DNA of 64,000 bases from CAYFVU01 sp964594775 (GCA_964594775.1 CAZQNO010000002.1:1-64000), one strand, 5' to 3'; counted from the stretch's first letter, positions 17,095 to 26,441 are shown. A program made the numbers and translations. The notes: generated by a model not told the origin, from the sequence alone.

Positions 17095-18267
17095 ATGCGA
17101 CCGCCGGCTCACCACGCTATTCTTTGCGTTCTTCTCTTCCTCCTCCTGCAGCCCCTTTCCCTCGCCGCGCAATGGAGGGCTACTCCGAGGGACGGGGTCT
17201 ATATAAATCTTCCCGCGGGATGGAAGATCCACGAGGCCGGGATTGAGAAGGTAAGCGCCACAAACGGGGCGGAAGAGGTATTCTTTCTCCTCCGATTCTA
17301 CGATACGGGCTTGTTCGACAGTGCCGCGGCGCTCGATTCCCGGGTACGTAGCGACTTAGGCACTTCGGGCAGGGGGGGGAGTTTTCTCTTTGCCCGCCGC
17401 GATGCCGTTTTCGGAGAGGTTTCCTTCAGCCAGGCTGGGGCTGCATACCGGGGCTATCTCCTAAGCATTGAGGATTACGGCACAGATCTCTCGGCCGTCG
17501 CTTTCTGCTCCGCGGGAGCCTTCGAAGCCTATACCGACATGATCCTCTCCGTCCTCGATTCCCTTTCCGTCGGGCATTCCGGGATCATGCAGCCGGGAGC
17601 GGTCAGCAGCTTTCGTTCCCCCTATCCCTCCGAGCGAACGGAGCTTCATCGGATCGAGTTCGAAGACAGGATTGTTCCGGTGGTCCTCGGTTCCCGCGAA
17701 CCGAGCCTTTCTCAGCAATTGATAGAACGAGAGGCCCGTCTCCTCGCGCTCTACGGAGATAGCGACTACGCGGTAGAAGCTTGGAAGCGCTACTATCGTC
17801 TCCTCTATCGGGATCTGTATGCCAGAACGGCGCCTCTCTATGCGGCCCTGCGGCAGCACGTGTTCGACGGGAAAGAGAGCGATGCTGAAATCGCACGGCG
17901 CTTACTGGCCTGGCTGCAAGGCTTCGAATATCGGCGCTTGGCCACCATGTCCGACTGTCTCTCTCCCCTCGAGGCGGCGCTTACGCAGGTGGGAGACTGT
18001 GACTCCCGGGGGCTGCTCTACGTGATCCTCCTCCACCACTTCGACATAGACGCCGTTCTGATGGTATCTAGCCGCTATGCCCACAGCGTGGCGGCCGTAG
18101 ACGTTAAAGGGCCGGGCGCCCGCTTTCCCTACGCGGGAAAGCGCTATCTCGTTGCGGAAACCACCGACGATGTGGAGATCGGACTCATCGACCGGGAGAT
18201 GTCGAATACCGAAGCATGGATAGGTATCGACTTTATGCATTTTCACGGCTCTGCAGTGCCGCGATAA
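17095..18267 (+). CDS. Exported transglutaminase-like protein
   Basis: 390 residues. Residues 1-25 form a signal peptide (hydrophobic core LCVLLFLLLQPLSLAAQ). About 26-160 resembles a small lipoprotein-type domain seen in envelope proteins (DGVYINLPAGWKI). The C-terminal part carries a transglutaminase-like Cys in QVGDCDSRGLLYVILLHHF, with a following His in RYAHSVAAVDV and an Asp in ETTDDVEIG. The order fits the Cys-His-Asp triad of papain-like transglutaminases. Substrate unknown; extracytoplasmic location is likely. It follows the acyl-CoA synthetase by 3 bp and precedes the alcohol dehydrogenase by 23 bp, so it is probably co-transcribed. Confidence 0.6.
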   Translation: MRPPAHHAILCVLLFLLLQPLSLAAQWRATPRDGVYINLPAGWKIHEAGIEKVSATNGAEEVFFLLRFYDTGLFDSAAALDSRVRSDLGTSGRGGSFLFARRDAVFGEVSFSQAGAAYRGYLLSIEDYGTDLSAVAFCSAGAFEAYTDMILSVLDSLSVGHSGIMQPGAVSSFRSPYPSERTELHRIEFEDRIVPVVLGSREPSLSQQLIEREARLLALYGDSDYAVEAWKRYYRLLYRDLYARTAPLYAALRQHVFDGKESDAEIARRLLAWLQGFEYRRLATMSDCLSPLEAALTQVGDCDSRGLLYVILLHHFDIDAVLMVSSRYAHSVAAVDVKGPGARFPYAGKRYLVAETTDDVEIGLIDREMSNTEAWIGIDFMHFHGSAVPR

Positions 18268-18290
18268 GAGAGAACGGAGGAAGAATCAGT

Positions 18291-19547
18291 ATGAACGGAC
18301 CGATTGCTCCCTTTACCCTGGCACGGGTACCGGCTCTTCGCTTCGGCCTTGGACGGGCCGAGGAGGCGGGAGAATACGCGGCGGAAAAGGGCTATCGCCG
18401 CCTTGCCCTTGTTACCGGTGAGCGATCCTACCAAGAGTTGCCCATAGCCCCGGGTTTGGAAGGGGGGCTGAAGAAAAGCGGAATAGCTTTTCGGCGATTC
18501 ATTGCAAGGGGTGAGCCCACCGCCGCCTTGGTCGACGGAATCAGGGATGAGCTGCGGTCCGGTAATTTTTCCGCGGTCCTCGCGGTGGGTGGCGGCAGCG
18601 TCATAGATACGGGAAAGGCCGTGGCGGCCATGTGCGTGCACGAGGGAAGTGTCGAGGAGTATCTGGAGGGTGTGGGGAGCAAGAAACCCGAAGGCCGCAG
18701 ACTTCCCCTCATCGCGGTCCCCACGACCGCCGGCACCGGCACAGAGGCCACGAAGAATGCAGTACTGCGCAAGGTCGGCAAAAACGGGTATAAAAAGTCT
18801 CTTCGACACGAGGCCTTCGTTCCTGATCTGGCGATTATCGATCCCCTGGCCGCGATCTCTCTCCCTCCTGCCCTCACCGCCGCCTCGGGCTTGGATGCGT
18901 TGACCCAGCTCTTGGAGGGCTATGTATCAACGGGGGCCAATCCTCTCACCGATGCGCTTGCCTTAGACGGTTTGAGACGGGCCGCGAAGTCGCTCCCTCT
19001 GGCGGTAAGCGATGGAGGAAACCGGGCCGCCAGAGCCGACATGGCTTATGCGGCCTACCTTTCCGGCATCGTCCTGGCAAATGCGAGTCTCGGAGTAGTT
19101 CATGGTTTAGCTCCCGTTCTCGGCTCTCTGAAGGAGGCGCCCCATGGTTACTTGTGCGGGCGTCTCTTGGCCGGGGCGACCGAAAGGATAGTCGAGAGGC
19201 TCCTGGATCGAGTCGCAGAAGCGGCGGATAAAGGAGCCGAAGAGGAGGCGGATCGCGCACTCGCGGCTTTGAAAAAGTATTATCGGGCGGCCTGTATCGT
19301 CACCGGCGAGGAAATGACTGAAGCGTTTCCAAAGATGATACCGGAAAAAATAAAGGAGAGAATCGAAGGAATGACCCGGATGTTACGCCGCTGGGTCGAA
19401 GACTTTACTCTTTCGCCGATGAGCGACTACGGGTTTACCGAGGAAAACCTCCTTTGCTGCGCCGCATCGGCGGGGCTAAAGGGGACCCCCGTTGCCCTCT
19501 CCGCCGAGGACATCGAAGCAATAGCTCTCAGCTCTGTTCGAGCATGA
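18291..19547 (+). CDS. Iron-containing (group III) alcohol dehydrogenase
   Basis: 418 residues. Family members reduce aldehydes or oxidise alcohols with NAD(P) and Fe or Zn. The coenzyme motif VGGGSVIDTGKA (about 97-108) and PTTAGTGTEATKNAVL are clear. The metal site retains Asp in SGLDALTQLLEGY, His in VVHGLAP and His in APHGYLCG, but the second ligand position reads Gln instead of the common His (DALTH to DALTQ), a variant also found in other subgroups. ATG 18291 behind GGAGGAAGAATCAGT was chosen; the longer frame overlaps the upstream gene. The last 20 bp overlap the 3' end of pfp on the other strand. Confidence 0.85.
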   Translation: MNGPIAPFTLARVPALRFGLGRAEEAGEYAAEKGYRRLALVTGERSYQELPIAPGLEGGLKKSGIAFRRFIARGEPTAALVDGIRDELRSGNFSAVLAVGGGSVIDTGKAVAAMCVHEGSVEEYLEGVGSKKPEGRRLPLIAVPTTAGTGTEATKNAVLRKVGKNGYKKSLRHEAFVPDLAIIDPLAAISLPPALTAASGLDALTQLLEGYVSTGANPLTDALALDGLRRAAKSLPLAVSDGGNRAARADMAYAAYLSGIVLANASLGVVHGLAPVLGSLKEAPHGYLCGRLLAGATERIVERLLDRVAEAADKGAEEEADRALAALKKYYRAACIVTGEEMTEAFPKMIPEKIKERIEGMTRMLRRWVEDFTLSPMSDYGFTEENLLCCAASAGLKGTPVALSAEDIEAIALSSVRA

Positions 19548-21183
19548 TAGACAGCGGGGCTTGATTGCAGACCTCCTCGGGACCCCAGTACTGAATGGCG
19601 CCGGGATAGGTATAAGAGGTCTTCAGAGCCCATTCTCCGCGCTTGGATGCAAAGGTCTTAAAGGGTTTCCCTTCCAGGTCTACCATCGCCTTCTTTATCA
19701 CCGGTTTCATCTTTCCCTGCCGTCTCTCGAGGTTCATCATCATCGTAATGGGGATTCCTCCCGGCACCCATTGCTCGGCGGACTGAGAGAGGTTTCGAAT
19801 AGAGGTGATATAGCCGGTAAGGCCGAAGGAGATGAGGAGATAGGCATTGAAGCCGAGGGCATAGGTATAGTTCGCGTCGAAATTCGACGGGAAGGCGGCC
19901 CGTCCTTCATAGCCGAAAAAGTGATGCTGAGTGCTGAACTTTCCCTTGAAATCCCCCTGTGCTTTCAGTTCATTGAGCCGGTCCTCGGTCATCTCTATGA
20001 GAAGTTTTTCGGTTTCGATGCGGGATACCTGAACATTTCCGTGAGGGTCCCGGTCCATCAAAAGCTGCCGCTGAATATTGTTCGGCAGGGTACTGAAGAC
20101 GTAGCTGGAATCTCTCGAGAGGTTTTTGTTGACCCATTCGGCCTGATCCTCGAAGGTGTGGAGAGTGGAGAAGTAGTTCTCGTGCTCGGCGAGAATGGTG
20201 TTGAGATCGGATATGAGATTCTTCATTTCGGGGATGAACTCGATGAGACCCTCCGGAACGAGAACAATGCCGAAGTTATCGCCCTCTTCGCTTCGCGAAA
20301 CAATGGTCTGTACGATGTGCTCCACGATATCGGTGAGGGTGGTGTGGTCCCGTTCGATTTCTTCGGAGATAATCGCCACGTTCGGCTGAGTCCTCAAGGC
20401 GCACTCCAGGCAGATATGGCTGGCGCTGCGGCCCATGAGCTTGATGAAATGCCAATATTTTTTCGCCGATGCGGCGTCCCGGCCGATATTGCCGACGAGT
20501 TCGGCATAGGTTTTCGTGGCCGTATCGAATCCGAAGGAGACTTCCACGTCTTCATTCTTGAGATCGCCGTCTATGGTTTTTGGTACACCGACGACGATAA
20601 TTCCCGTCTCTTTTTTTTCGAAGTACTCGGCAAGGAGAGCGGCATTGGTATTACTGTCGTCCCCGCCGATGATTACCAGCGCATTTATCCCGCGTTCACG
20701 GCAGACCTTCGCGCTGGTTTCAAATTGGTCTTCCGTCTCAATTTTGGTTCTTCCCGATCCGATCATGTCGAAACCGCCGGTATTGCGGTACGGGTCGATG
20801 TAACTCTCGGTGAGTTCGATGGCCCTGTTTTCGATGATTCCCGAGGGTCCTTGGAGAAAACCGAAGAGTTGAGAATCGGCGTTCGCCGCCTTCATTGCGT
20901 CGAAAATGCCGGCTATAACGTTGTGCCCGCCGGGGGCTTGGCCGCCGGAAAGAACGACACCGATATTGAGTGCTCCGCTGCCGGGCTTAGATTCACCGGA
21001 GCTGAAACGGACGGTAGGTCTTCCGTAGCTCTTTTCGAAGATCTCCTTGAGTTTGGCATGATCCCCGAGCGATTCGGAGTTTTCCCCGAATTCGGGGCTT
21101 ATGGTGGAAATCTCCTTCTGCAGCAGTGAGGGAAGGATGGGGGAAAATTTATATCTTATGTGTTGCAGGGGAGAATATTTCAT
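19528..21183 (-). CDS. pfp: Pyrophosphate--fructose 6-phosphate 1-phosphotransferase (long form)
   Basis: 551 residues, matching the long PFP clade of spirochaetes, chlamydiae and plants rather than the ATP-PFK of about 320. It phosphorylates fructose-6-phosphate with PPi, reversibly, in glycolysis. LSGGQAPGGHNVI and IGGDDSNTNA are present; the second Asp of GGDD is the residue that favours PPi over ATP. PKTIDGDL and MGRSASHICLE follow, both diagnostic for the active site. SD AAAAAGGAGTCGCC. Together with manA, diverging from the same intergenic region, it links mannose/fructose entry to glycolysis. The 3' end overlaps the alcohol dehydrogenase gene by 20 bp. Confidence 0.95.
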   Translation of the reverse strand: MKYSPLQHIRYKFSPILPSLLQKEISTISPEFGENSESLGDHAKLKEIFEKSYGRPTVRFSSGESKPGSGALNIGVVLSGGQAPGGHNVIAGIFDAMKAANADSQLFGFLQGPSGIIENRAIELTESYIDPYRNTGGFDMIGSGRTKIETEDQFETSAKVCRERGINALVIIGGDDSNTNAALLAEYFEKKETGIIVVGVPKTIDGDLKNEDVEVSFGFDTATKTYAELVGNIGRDAASAKKYWHFIKLMGRSASHICLECALRTQPNVAIISEEIERDHTTLTDIVEHIVQTIVSRSEEGDNFGIVLVPEGLIEFIPEMKNLISDLNTILAEHENYFSTLHTFEDQAEWVNKNLSRDSSYVFSTLPNNIQRQLLMDRDPHGNVQVSRIETEKLLIEMTEDRLNELKAQGDFKGKFSTQHHFFGYEGRAAFPSNFDANYTYALGFNAYLLISFGLTGYITSIRNLSQSAEQWVPGGIPITMMMNLERRQGKMKPVIKKAMVDLEGKPFKTFASKRGEWALKTSYTYPGAIQYWGPEEVCNQAPLSIMLEQS

Positions 21184-21224
21184 GGCGACTCCTTTTTATT
21201 AGCTGATTCCAGCTGATATTCATA

Positions 21225-21253
21225 GTCTTATATGAGAGCTCTCTTTCCGTCAA
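21225..21253 (-). promoter_or_regulatory. Possible promoter of pfp
   Basis: Minus strand TTGACG (21248-21253) precedes TATAAG (21227-21232, spacer 15) or TAAGAC (21225-21230, spacer 17). The -35 is good; the choice of -10 is unclear. The leader would be about 40 nt and includes the SD. Confidence 0.4.
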
Positions 21254-21293
21254 GGGGAGGCGTTTTTGTTCCTCCTTTCCGCTTCTTCCCCCT

Positions 21294-21321
21294 TTGACCC
21301 GCGGCCGAAGTGGGCTAATAT
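21294..21321 (+). promoter_or_regulatory. Predicted promoter of manA, giving a leaderless mRNA
   Basis: TTGACC (21294-21299), 16-bp spacer, TAATAT (21316-21321), then 7 nt to ATG 21329. Confidence 0.6.
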
Positions 21322-21328
21322 GAATGGT

Positions 21329-22585
21329 ATGAAACACGCCGCTATTCTCCACAATACGATTCAGCATTACCCGTGGGGCTCGACCGAGCTCATGCCCGAG
21401 CTCTTGGAAAGAGAAAACCCCGAAGGAGAGCCTTTCGCCGAAATGTGGATGGGGGTCCATCCACGGGGTCCCTCCCAGGTATTGAGTACGGAGGGGCGGC
21501 GGCCCCTGGCCGAACTGGTGGAAAAGAACGCCGACTCCTTTCTCGGTAGTGCAATTTCCGACAGATACGGCGCGAAACTGCCCTTTCTCTTCAAGGTTCT
21601 CGCGGCGGGAGAACCGCTCTCCATCCAGGCTCATCCGGACAAGAAGCGGGCGGAGGAAGGCTTTGCCCGAGAGGAGAATGCAGGTATTCCCATCGACGCC
21701 TTTGAGAGGAATTACCGTGACGATAACCACAAACCGGAAATCATCTGCGCGCTTACCCCCTTCACCGCGATGTGCGGCTTCAGAACGGTGGAAGAATTAC
21801 GGAAGGGGCTGAGCGGCGTCGAATCGGATCTTATTCGGCAAAAACTGCTGCCCCCCCTCGATGCCGATGAGGGAGAGGATAAGCGGCTGAAGAATTTTTT
21901 CACCCTTCTCATGAGAATGGATGAGACCGAGACGGAGAATTTGGTGCGGGACCTCGTCCGATGGGCGGAGGGAAGACAGACAATTGAGGCGAGTCTGGTC
22001 CGTCGTTTTCACGAATTACACGGAATAGACCGGGGGATAGCGGCGCCGCTCTACCTCAATATTCTTACGCTGAAGGAGGGGGAGGCGCTCTTTCAGCCCG
22101 CCGGCGTCCTGCACGCCTACGTGGAGGGAATGGGCGTGGAGTTGATGGCGAACTCCGACAATGTGCTGCGCGGCGGTCTGACGAAGAAGCACGTGGATGT
22201 GGACGAACTGCTCTCCATTCTCTCCTTTGCGCCGCGGCCTCCCGATGTACTAGCGCCTTCTTCCGTCGCTGAGGGGATAGAGGAGTATCCCGCTCCCATC
22301 GAAGAATTCCTTCTCCGGAGGCTCACCGCTTACCGAGAAAAGCCCCTCAGGGTGAATATGCGGAGCTCGATAGAGATCGGTATCTGTGTAAAAGGCAGCT
22401 GCCGTCTCGTCCCGGAGGCGGCTCCTGGAGCGGATGGCGGGGCGGCGGGCAGGCCGGAAGAGGAATCTTTCCCGTCCCTCGAGCTGAAGAGGGGAGAGAG
22501 CTTCATCGTCCCCCTCGCCGCCGGAGACTATCGTATCGAGGGAAAGGCCCGGATATATCTGGCGACGATTCCCCGGTGTTCCTGA
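21329..22585 (+). CDS. manA: Mannose-6-phosphate isomerase, class I
   Basis: 418 residues. A zinc enzyme interconverting mannose-6-phosphate and fructose-6-phosphate. The N-terminus reads LHNTIQHYPWGS; PFAEMWMGVHPRGPS, LFKVLAAGEPLSIQAHPDK (zinc ligands Gln and His) and DDNHKPEIICAL (Glu ligand) follow; GVLHAYVEGMGVELMANSDNVLRGG is the C-terminal catalytic signature split across two strings (LHAYVEGMGVELM and NSDNVLRGG). ATG 21329 is preferred since the promoter places the transcription start there; an ATG at 21320 in the same frame overlaps the -10. No SD is visible. Confidence 0.94.
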   Translation: MKHAAILHNTIQHYPWGSTELMPELLERENPEGEPFAEMWMGVHPRGPSQVLSTEGRRPLAELVEKNADSFLGSAISDRYGAKLPFLFKVLAAGEPLSIQAHPDKKRAEEGFAREENAGIPIDAFERNYRDDNHKPEIICALTPFTAMCGFRTVEELRKGLSGVESDLIRQKLLPPLDADEGEDKRLKNFFTLLMRMDETETENLVRDLVRWAEGRQTIEASLVRRFHELHGIDRGIAAPLYLNILTLKEGEALFQPAGVLHAYVEGMGVELMANSDNVLRGGLTKKHVDVDELLSILSFAPRPPDVLAPSSVAEGIEEYPAPIEEFLLRRLTAYREKPLRVNMRSSIEIGICVKGSCRLVPEAAPGADGGAAGRPEEESFPSLELKRGESFIVPLAAGDYRIEGKARIYLATIPRCS

Positions 22586-22644
22586 AGTCTCACCGCGGTG
22601 TGTGCAGTGCAGAATAGTCATCGTTAAAGCGGAAGGAGCGTGAA

Positions 22645-23118
22645 GTGAAGATCTGGGTGGATGCGGATTCATGTCCCGTCAGGGTCCGGGAGATTGTTGA
22701 AAGGGCTTCACGGCGTACGGGAGTTTCTGCGGTTTTCGTCTCCGACAGAGTACTGCCGGTGCAAAAGGATGGACCCGTCTCGCTCGTTGAGGTGCCGACG
22801 GCTGAGAACAGCTGCGACACCTACATTCTCGACCGGGCGCGGGAGGGGGACCTGGCGGTGAGCAGGGATGTGCCCCTTGCAGCCGCATTGGTAGCCTCGG
22901 GAGTGACGGTCCTGGACGACCGGGGCGCCGTCTATACCGAGGAGAATATTGGTGAGCGGGTTTCGCTGCGAGATGAGATGATGCGGCTTCGAGAGATGGG
23001 TATCGGTCCGGAAACGGGAAGGGGAAGGGCCGGGGAACGGGAGATTCGCGCCTTCGCCGCCGCCTTCGACCGAGAACTCAACCGGCTTATGCGCAGAGAT
23101 AAGAGGCGGCGGCCCTGA
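22645..23118 (+). CDS. UPF0178 (YaiI/YqxD) family protein
   Basis: 157 residues. The family opens with WVDADSCPV (residues 3-11), here exact, followed by VFVSDRVLP and a DTYILDRAREGDLAVSRDVPLAA segment, which resembles the acidic core of PIN-like nucleases. The function of UPF0178 is not known; a nuclease fold is inferred in the literature from structure prediction. GTG start behind AAGGAG. It lies 59 bp after manA and converges with asnS. Confidence 0.88.
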   Translation: MKIWVDADSCPVRVREIVERASRRTGVSAVFVSDRVLPVQKDGPVSLVEVPTAENSCDTYILDRAREGDLAVSRDVPLAAALVASGVTVLDDRGAVYTEENIGERVSLRDEMMRLREMGIGPETGRGRAGEREIRAFAAAFDRELNRLMRRDKRRRP

Positions 23119-23157
23119 GATTTTTACTTACCGGGAGACGCTTTTCTAAAATCCTTT

Positions 23158-24546
23158 CTAAAAACCGGCGTTTTTTACCGTTCTGGGAAAGGGGATGACG
23201 TCGCGGATGTTGTGCATGCCGGTGACATACTGCACGAGACGTTCGAAGCCGAGACCGAATCCCGAGTGGGGAACGCTGCCGAAGCGGCGAAGGTCCAAGT
23301 ACCACCAGTAATCCTCAGGATCGAGGCCCATTTCGACGATGCGCGAATGGAGGGTTTGGTAATCGTTTTCCCTTTCGCTGCCCCCGATGATCTCGCCGAG
23401 TCTCGGCAAGAGGATATCCATCGCCCGTACAGTCTTTTCGTCCTCGTTGAGTTTCATATAGAAAGCCTTTATCTCCTTGGGATAATCCGTTACGACAACG
23501 GGTCCCTTGTAGACTTCCTCGGTGAGATAGCGCTCGTGCTCCGACTGGAGGTCCGAACCCCATTGAACCGGATACGCAAAATCCTTCTTCGCCTCTGTAA
23601 GAATCTCCACCGCCTTCCCGTAGGGGAGGTGGGTGAAAGTGCTCTCAAGAACATTCTGCAGGCTCTCCTTCAACCCGTTTTCGATCCACTTGTCGAAGAA
23701 CTCGATGTCTTCGGCATTCTCTTCAAGCAGGGAGGAGAGCACGTATTTGAGCAAGTCCTCCGCCAGAGCCATGTTGCCGTCCAGGGCGCAGAAGGCCATT
23801 TCCGGCTCGATCATCCAGAACTCCGCCAAATGTCTGGCGGTATTGGAATTTTCCGCCCGGAAAGTCGGCCCGAAGGTGTAGACGTCCCGCATCGCGCAGG
23901 CGTAGGTTTCCACCTCCAATTGTCCGCTCACGGTAAGGCTCGCCTTTCTTCCGAAAAAATCCTCTTCGTACTTGATCCTTCCGTTTTCCATGGGAAGTTT
24001 ATCCAGCGGGAGGGTGGTTACCTGGAACATCTCCCCGGCTCCTTCACAGTCGCTGGTGGAAATGATGGGGGTATGAATGTAGAAGAAGCCCCGCTCCTGG
24101 AAGAAGCGGTGTATGGCGAAACTCAGGCTGTTTCGAACCCGGGCGACGGCGGCAAAGGTATTCGTCCGCGGCCGCAGATGTGCGATCTCCCTGAGGAACT
24201 CGAAGGAGTGCCGTTTCTTCTGCAGAGGATAGGTTTCGGCGGGGGCCTCGCCGACTAAAGTGAGGGAATCGGCGTGCAGCTCAAGAGGCTGATTTTTTCC
24301 CGGGGATTGCACAAGGCGGCCCCTCACTTCCACAGCGGCCCCGGTGCCGACTTTGGAGAGCTCATCCGGAGTTTCCGCCTCACCGTCGGTGTCGAGTACA
24401 ACCTGCAGTCCCTTGAACGAGGACCCGTCGGTCAGCTCGAAGAACACCACGTTTTTCGAATCTCTCTTGGTTTTCACCCACCCTTTTACCGTTATTGTCT
24501 GCCCCTCCGGCTTGAGTCCGAGGATACGGCGAATCTTCTCTTCCAT
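23158..24546 (-). CDS. asnS: Asparaginyl-tRNA synthetase
   Basis: 462 residues, class IIb synthetase. The N-terminal OB-fold anticodon-binding domain covers about 1-110 (ITVKGWVKTKRDSKNVVFFEL). The catalytic core shows FRAENSNTARHLAEFWMIEPE (motif 2), VVVTDYPKEIKAFYMK and the motif 3 GFGLGFERLVQYVTG. FFQERGFFYIHTPIIS is motif 1. AsnS rather than AspS is indicated by the compact size and the FTHLPYGKAVEIL region. SD TAGGAGCAGTTCA. Presence of AsnS suggests direct Asn-tRNA charging. Confidence 0.94.
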   Translation of the reverse strand: MEEKIRRILGLKPEGQTITVKGWVKTKRDSKNVVFFELTDGSSFKGLQVVLDTDGEAETPDELSKVGTGAAVEVRGRLVQSPGKNQPLELHADSLTLVGEAPAETYPLQKKRHSFEFLREIAHLRPRTNTFAAVARVRNSLSFAIHRFFQERGFFYIHTPIISTSDCEGAGEMFQVTTLPLDKLPMENGRIKYEEDFFGRKASLTVSGQLEVETYACAMRDVYTFGPTFRAENSNTARHLAEFWMIEPEMAFCALDGNMALAEDLLKYVLSSLLEENAEDIEFFDKWIENGLKESLQNVLESTFTHLPYGKAVEILTEAKKDFAYPVQWGSDLQSEHERYLTEEVYKGPVVVTDYPKEIKAFYMKLNEDEKTVRAMDILLPRLGEIIGGSERENDYQTLHSRIVEMGLDPEDYWWYLDLRRFGSVPHSGFGLGFERLVQYVTGMHNIRDVIPFPRTVKNAGF

Positions 24547-24577
24547 TGAACTGCTCCTAAGCTATTCTCATGCCGAG

Positions 24578-24606
24578 AGACTAGCCGCTTGTCGGATTTC
24601 TGTCAA
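24578..24606 (-). promoter_or_regulatory. Predicted promoter of asnS
   Basis: Minus strand: consensus TTGACA (24601-24606), 17-bp spacer, TAGTCT (24578-24583). It predicts a leader of about 25 nt with the SD inside it. No T-box-like leader fits in this space. Confidence 0.65.
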
Positions 24607-24652
24607 TGGTGGGAGGCTCTTTTCGTTAGTGCGGGTAATTTTGCGATCACCC

Positions 24653-24681
24653 TTGCATAAAGAGAGAGGGCGTACTACAGT
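24653..24681 (+). promoter_or_regulatory. Predicted promoter of the second acyl-CoA synthetase, near-leaderless
   Basis: TTGCAT (24653-24658), 17-bp spacer, TACAGT (24676-24681), then 8 nt to ATG 24690. The transcript would begin 0-3 nt before the start codon. Confidence 0.55.
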
Positions 24682-24689
24682 AAAGAACC

Positions 24690-26441
24690 ATGTCCAAACA
24701 ATTATCACGATATACGCTCACCGAACTACTCAATACCAGTGTCGAACTCTATGCCGATTATCACTTCGTGTCCTTTATCGACTCGCCGCCCTATACCTAT
24801 CGCAGCTATGCGAAGACGGTGGAAGTCTTGAGGATCCGATTGAAAGAGAAGGGGGTCAAGAAGGGGGATAGGGTCGCCATACTCGGAGAAAACATGCCCA
24901 ACTGGGGTCTCTGCTACTTCGCCGTCGTTACCTTGGGGGCCATTGCCGTTCCCATTTTGACGGATTTTCATCCCGATGAGATTCGAACGATAATCGAACA
25001 TTCGGGGGCCTCCGGCGTATTCGTGTCGGAGAAGATGCAAAAAAAGGTCCCCGATCTTATCCTAGACGACCGCTGGGGCATCGAGATGAACGAGTTCGAG
25101 GATATTGCCGGCGGCGGTTTGCCTGCCGGCGGCAGACAAACCGCCGCCATACCGCGGCCCTCGGATTCGAAGGAAGACTCGCTTTTGCGTATTCCCGATG
25201 AGGTGGCCGAAGAGGATACGGCGGTTATAATCTACACCTCCGGTACTACGGGCAACCCCAAGGGAGTCATGCTCAGCCACCGGAGTATAAGCCACAATAC
25301 TCTCGGTACAACGGAGATACCGAGGAGATTGCGGCCTGGAGACCGGCTCCTTTCGCTTCTTCCTCTGGCACATACCTACGAATGCACCATAGGCTTTCTC
25401 ACACCGATGATTCTCGGCTGCAGGATATTCTATATGCGAAAGCCCCCCGCCCCGTCGGTTCTCCTTCCCGCGTTGAAGAAGGTAAAACCTCAGGTGGTGG
25501 TTTCCGTCCCTCTTCTCATAGAGAAGATCTATCGGAACCTCATTGCGCCGAAACTCAATAAGAGCCGCTTCATTGAACTGCTCCTGAAGGTCCCTCCCCT
25601 GTGCAAACTCATTCATCGTTCGGTAGGGGCGAAACTCCGCAAGACTTTCGGCGGCAAGCTCAAGTATTTTATCCTCGGAGGAGCCGCCTTGGCCGAAGAT
25701 GTGGAGCGTTTTCTGCGGGAAGCCCGCTTTCCCATTGCCATCGGTTATGGGCTTACCGAAACTTCACCCCTGGTAGCAGGGTCCACGATGGACTATGCAA
25801 AGCCATATACCATCGGCCCGCTGATAAGGGGGGTGCACGTAAGAATCGAATCCGAGGACCCCGCACGCGTACCGGGCGAGGTCCTCGTTCGGGGACCGAA
25901 TGTCATGCAGGGATACTACAGGGAAGAGGAGAAGACCCATGAAGTCCTCGATGCAAACGGATGGTTTCACACGGGAGATCTCGGTACCCTCGATAAAGAC
26001 GGCTACCTCGCTCTTAAGGGAAGACTCAAGAACCTGATCCTCGGCCCGAGCGGAGAGAACATCTATCCGGAAAGCATAGAGGCCGTCTTGAATCAATTCG
26101 AGTTCGTCAACGATTCCGTGGTTTTTGAAGAGGGGGGACAGCTCCTCGCCAAGGTGCACATAGATTACGATGCCTTCATGGAGCATATGAGGGATTTCGC
26201 GGAATCAGCCGTCGACATGTCGAAGGATGTATCAAAACAGGTCACCGAGTATCTCAATAAACTCAGGAAGGGGGCGAACACACGGCTCAACGCCTTTTCG
26301 CGGCTCCACAGCGTTCTCGAGCAGAAGGAACCCTTCGAAAGGACGCCCACGAGGAAAATTAAACGGTACCTCTATACCTCCGACGGTGCCGAAACCGAAG
26401 AGAAGAAATCAAGCAGGGGAAAAACGAATGAGAAAGATTAG
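24690..26441 (+). CDS. Long-chain acyl-CoA synthetase / AMP-binding enzyme (second copy)
   Basis: 583 residues, ANL superfamily. The AMP-binding loop IIYTSGTTGNPKGVML is at about 181-196, IGYGLTETSPLVAGS at about 350, and WFHTGDLGTLDKDGY at about 430; TPTRKIKRYLY holds the C-terminal lysine. It likely adenylates a fatty acid and passes it to CoA. It is clearly a paralogue of the gene at 15.4 kb but diverged. A tract GGGLPAGGRQTAA around residue 145-157 looks like a small linker expansion. The 3' end overlaps the DAHP synthase start by 14 bp. No SD precedes the start. Confidence 0.87.
   Translation: MSKQLSRYTLTELLNTSVELYADYHFVSFIDSPPYTYRSYAKTVEVLRIRLKEKGVKKGDRVAILGENMPNWGLCYFAVVTLGAIAVPILTDFHPDEIRTIIEHSGASGVFVSEKMQKKVPDLILDDRWGIEMNEFEDIAGGGLPAGGRQTAAIPRPSDSKEDSLLRIPDEVAEEDTAVIIYTSGTTGNPKGVMLSHRSISHNTLGTTEIPRRLRPGDRLLSLLPLAHTYECTIGFLTPMILGCRIFYMRKPPAPSVLLPALKKVKPQVVVSVPLLIEKIYRNLIAPKLNKSRFIELLLKVPPLCKLIHRSVGAKLRKTFGGKLKYFILGGAALAEDVERFLREARFPIAIGYGLTETSPLVAGSTMDYAKPYTIGPLIRGVHVRIESEDPARVPGEVLVRGPNVMQGYYREEEKTHEVLDANGWFHTGDLGTLDKDGYLALKGRLKNLILGPSGENIYPESIEAVLNQFEFVNDSVVFEEGGQLLAKVHIDYDAFMEHMRDFAESAVDMSKDVSKQVTEYLNKLRKGANTRLNAFSRLHSVLEQKEPFERTPTRKIKRYLYTSDGAETEEKKSSRGKTNEKD

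Noticed and set aside
19561..21129. Plus-strand open frame of about 520 codons opposite pfp
   Set aside because: Antisense to a complete PFP. The translation is rich in Gly, Glu and Val without motifs; typical of a shadow frame.
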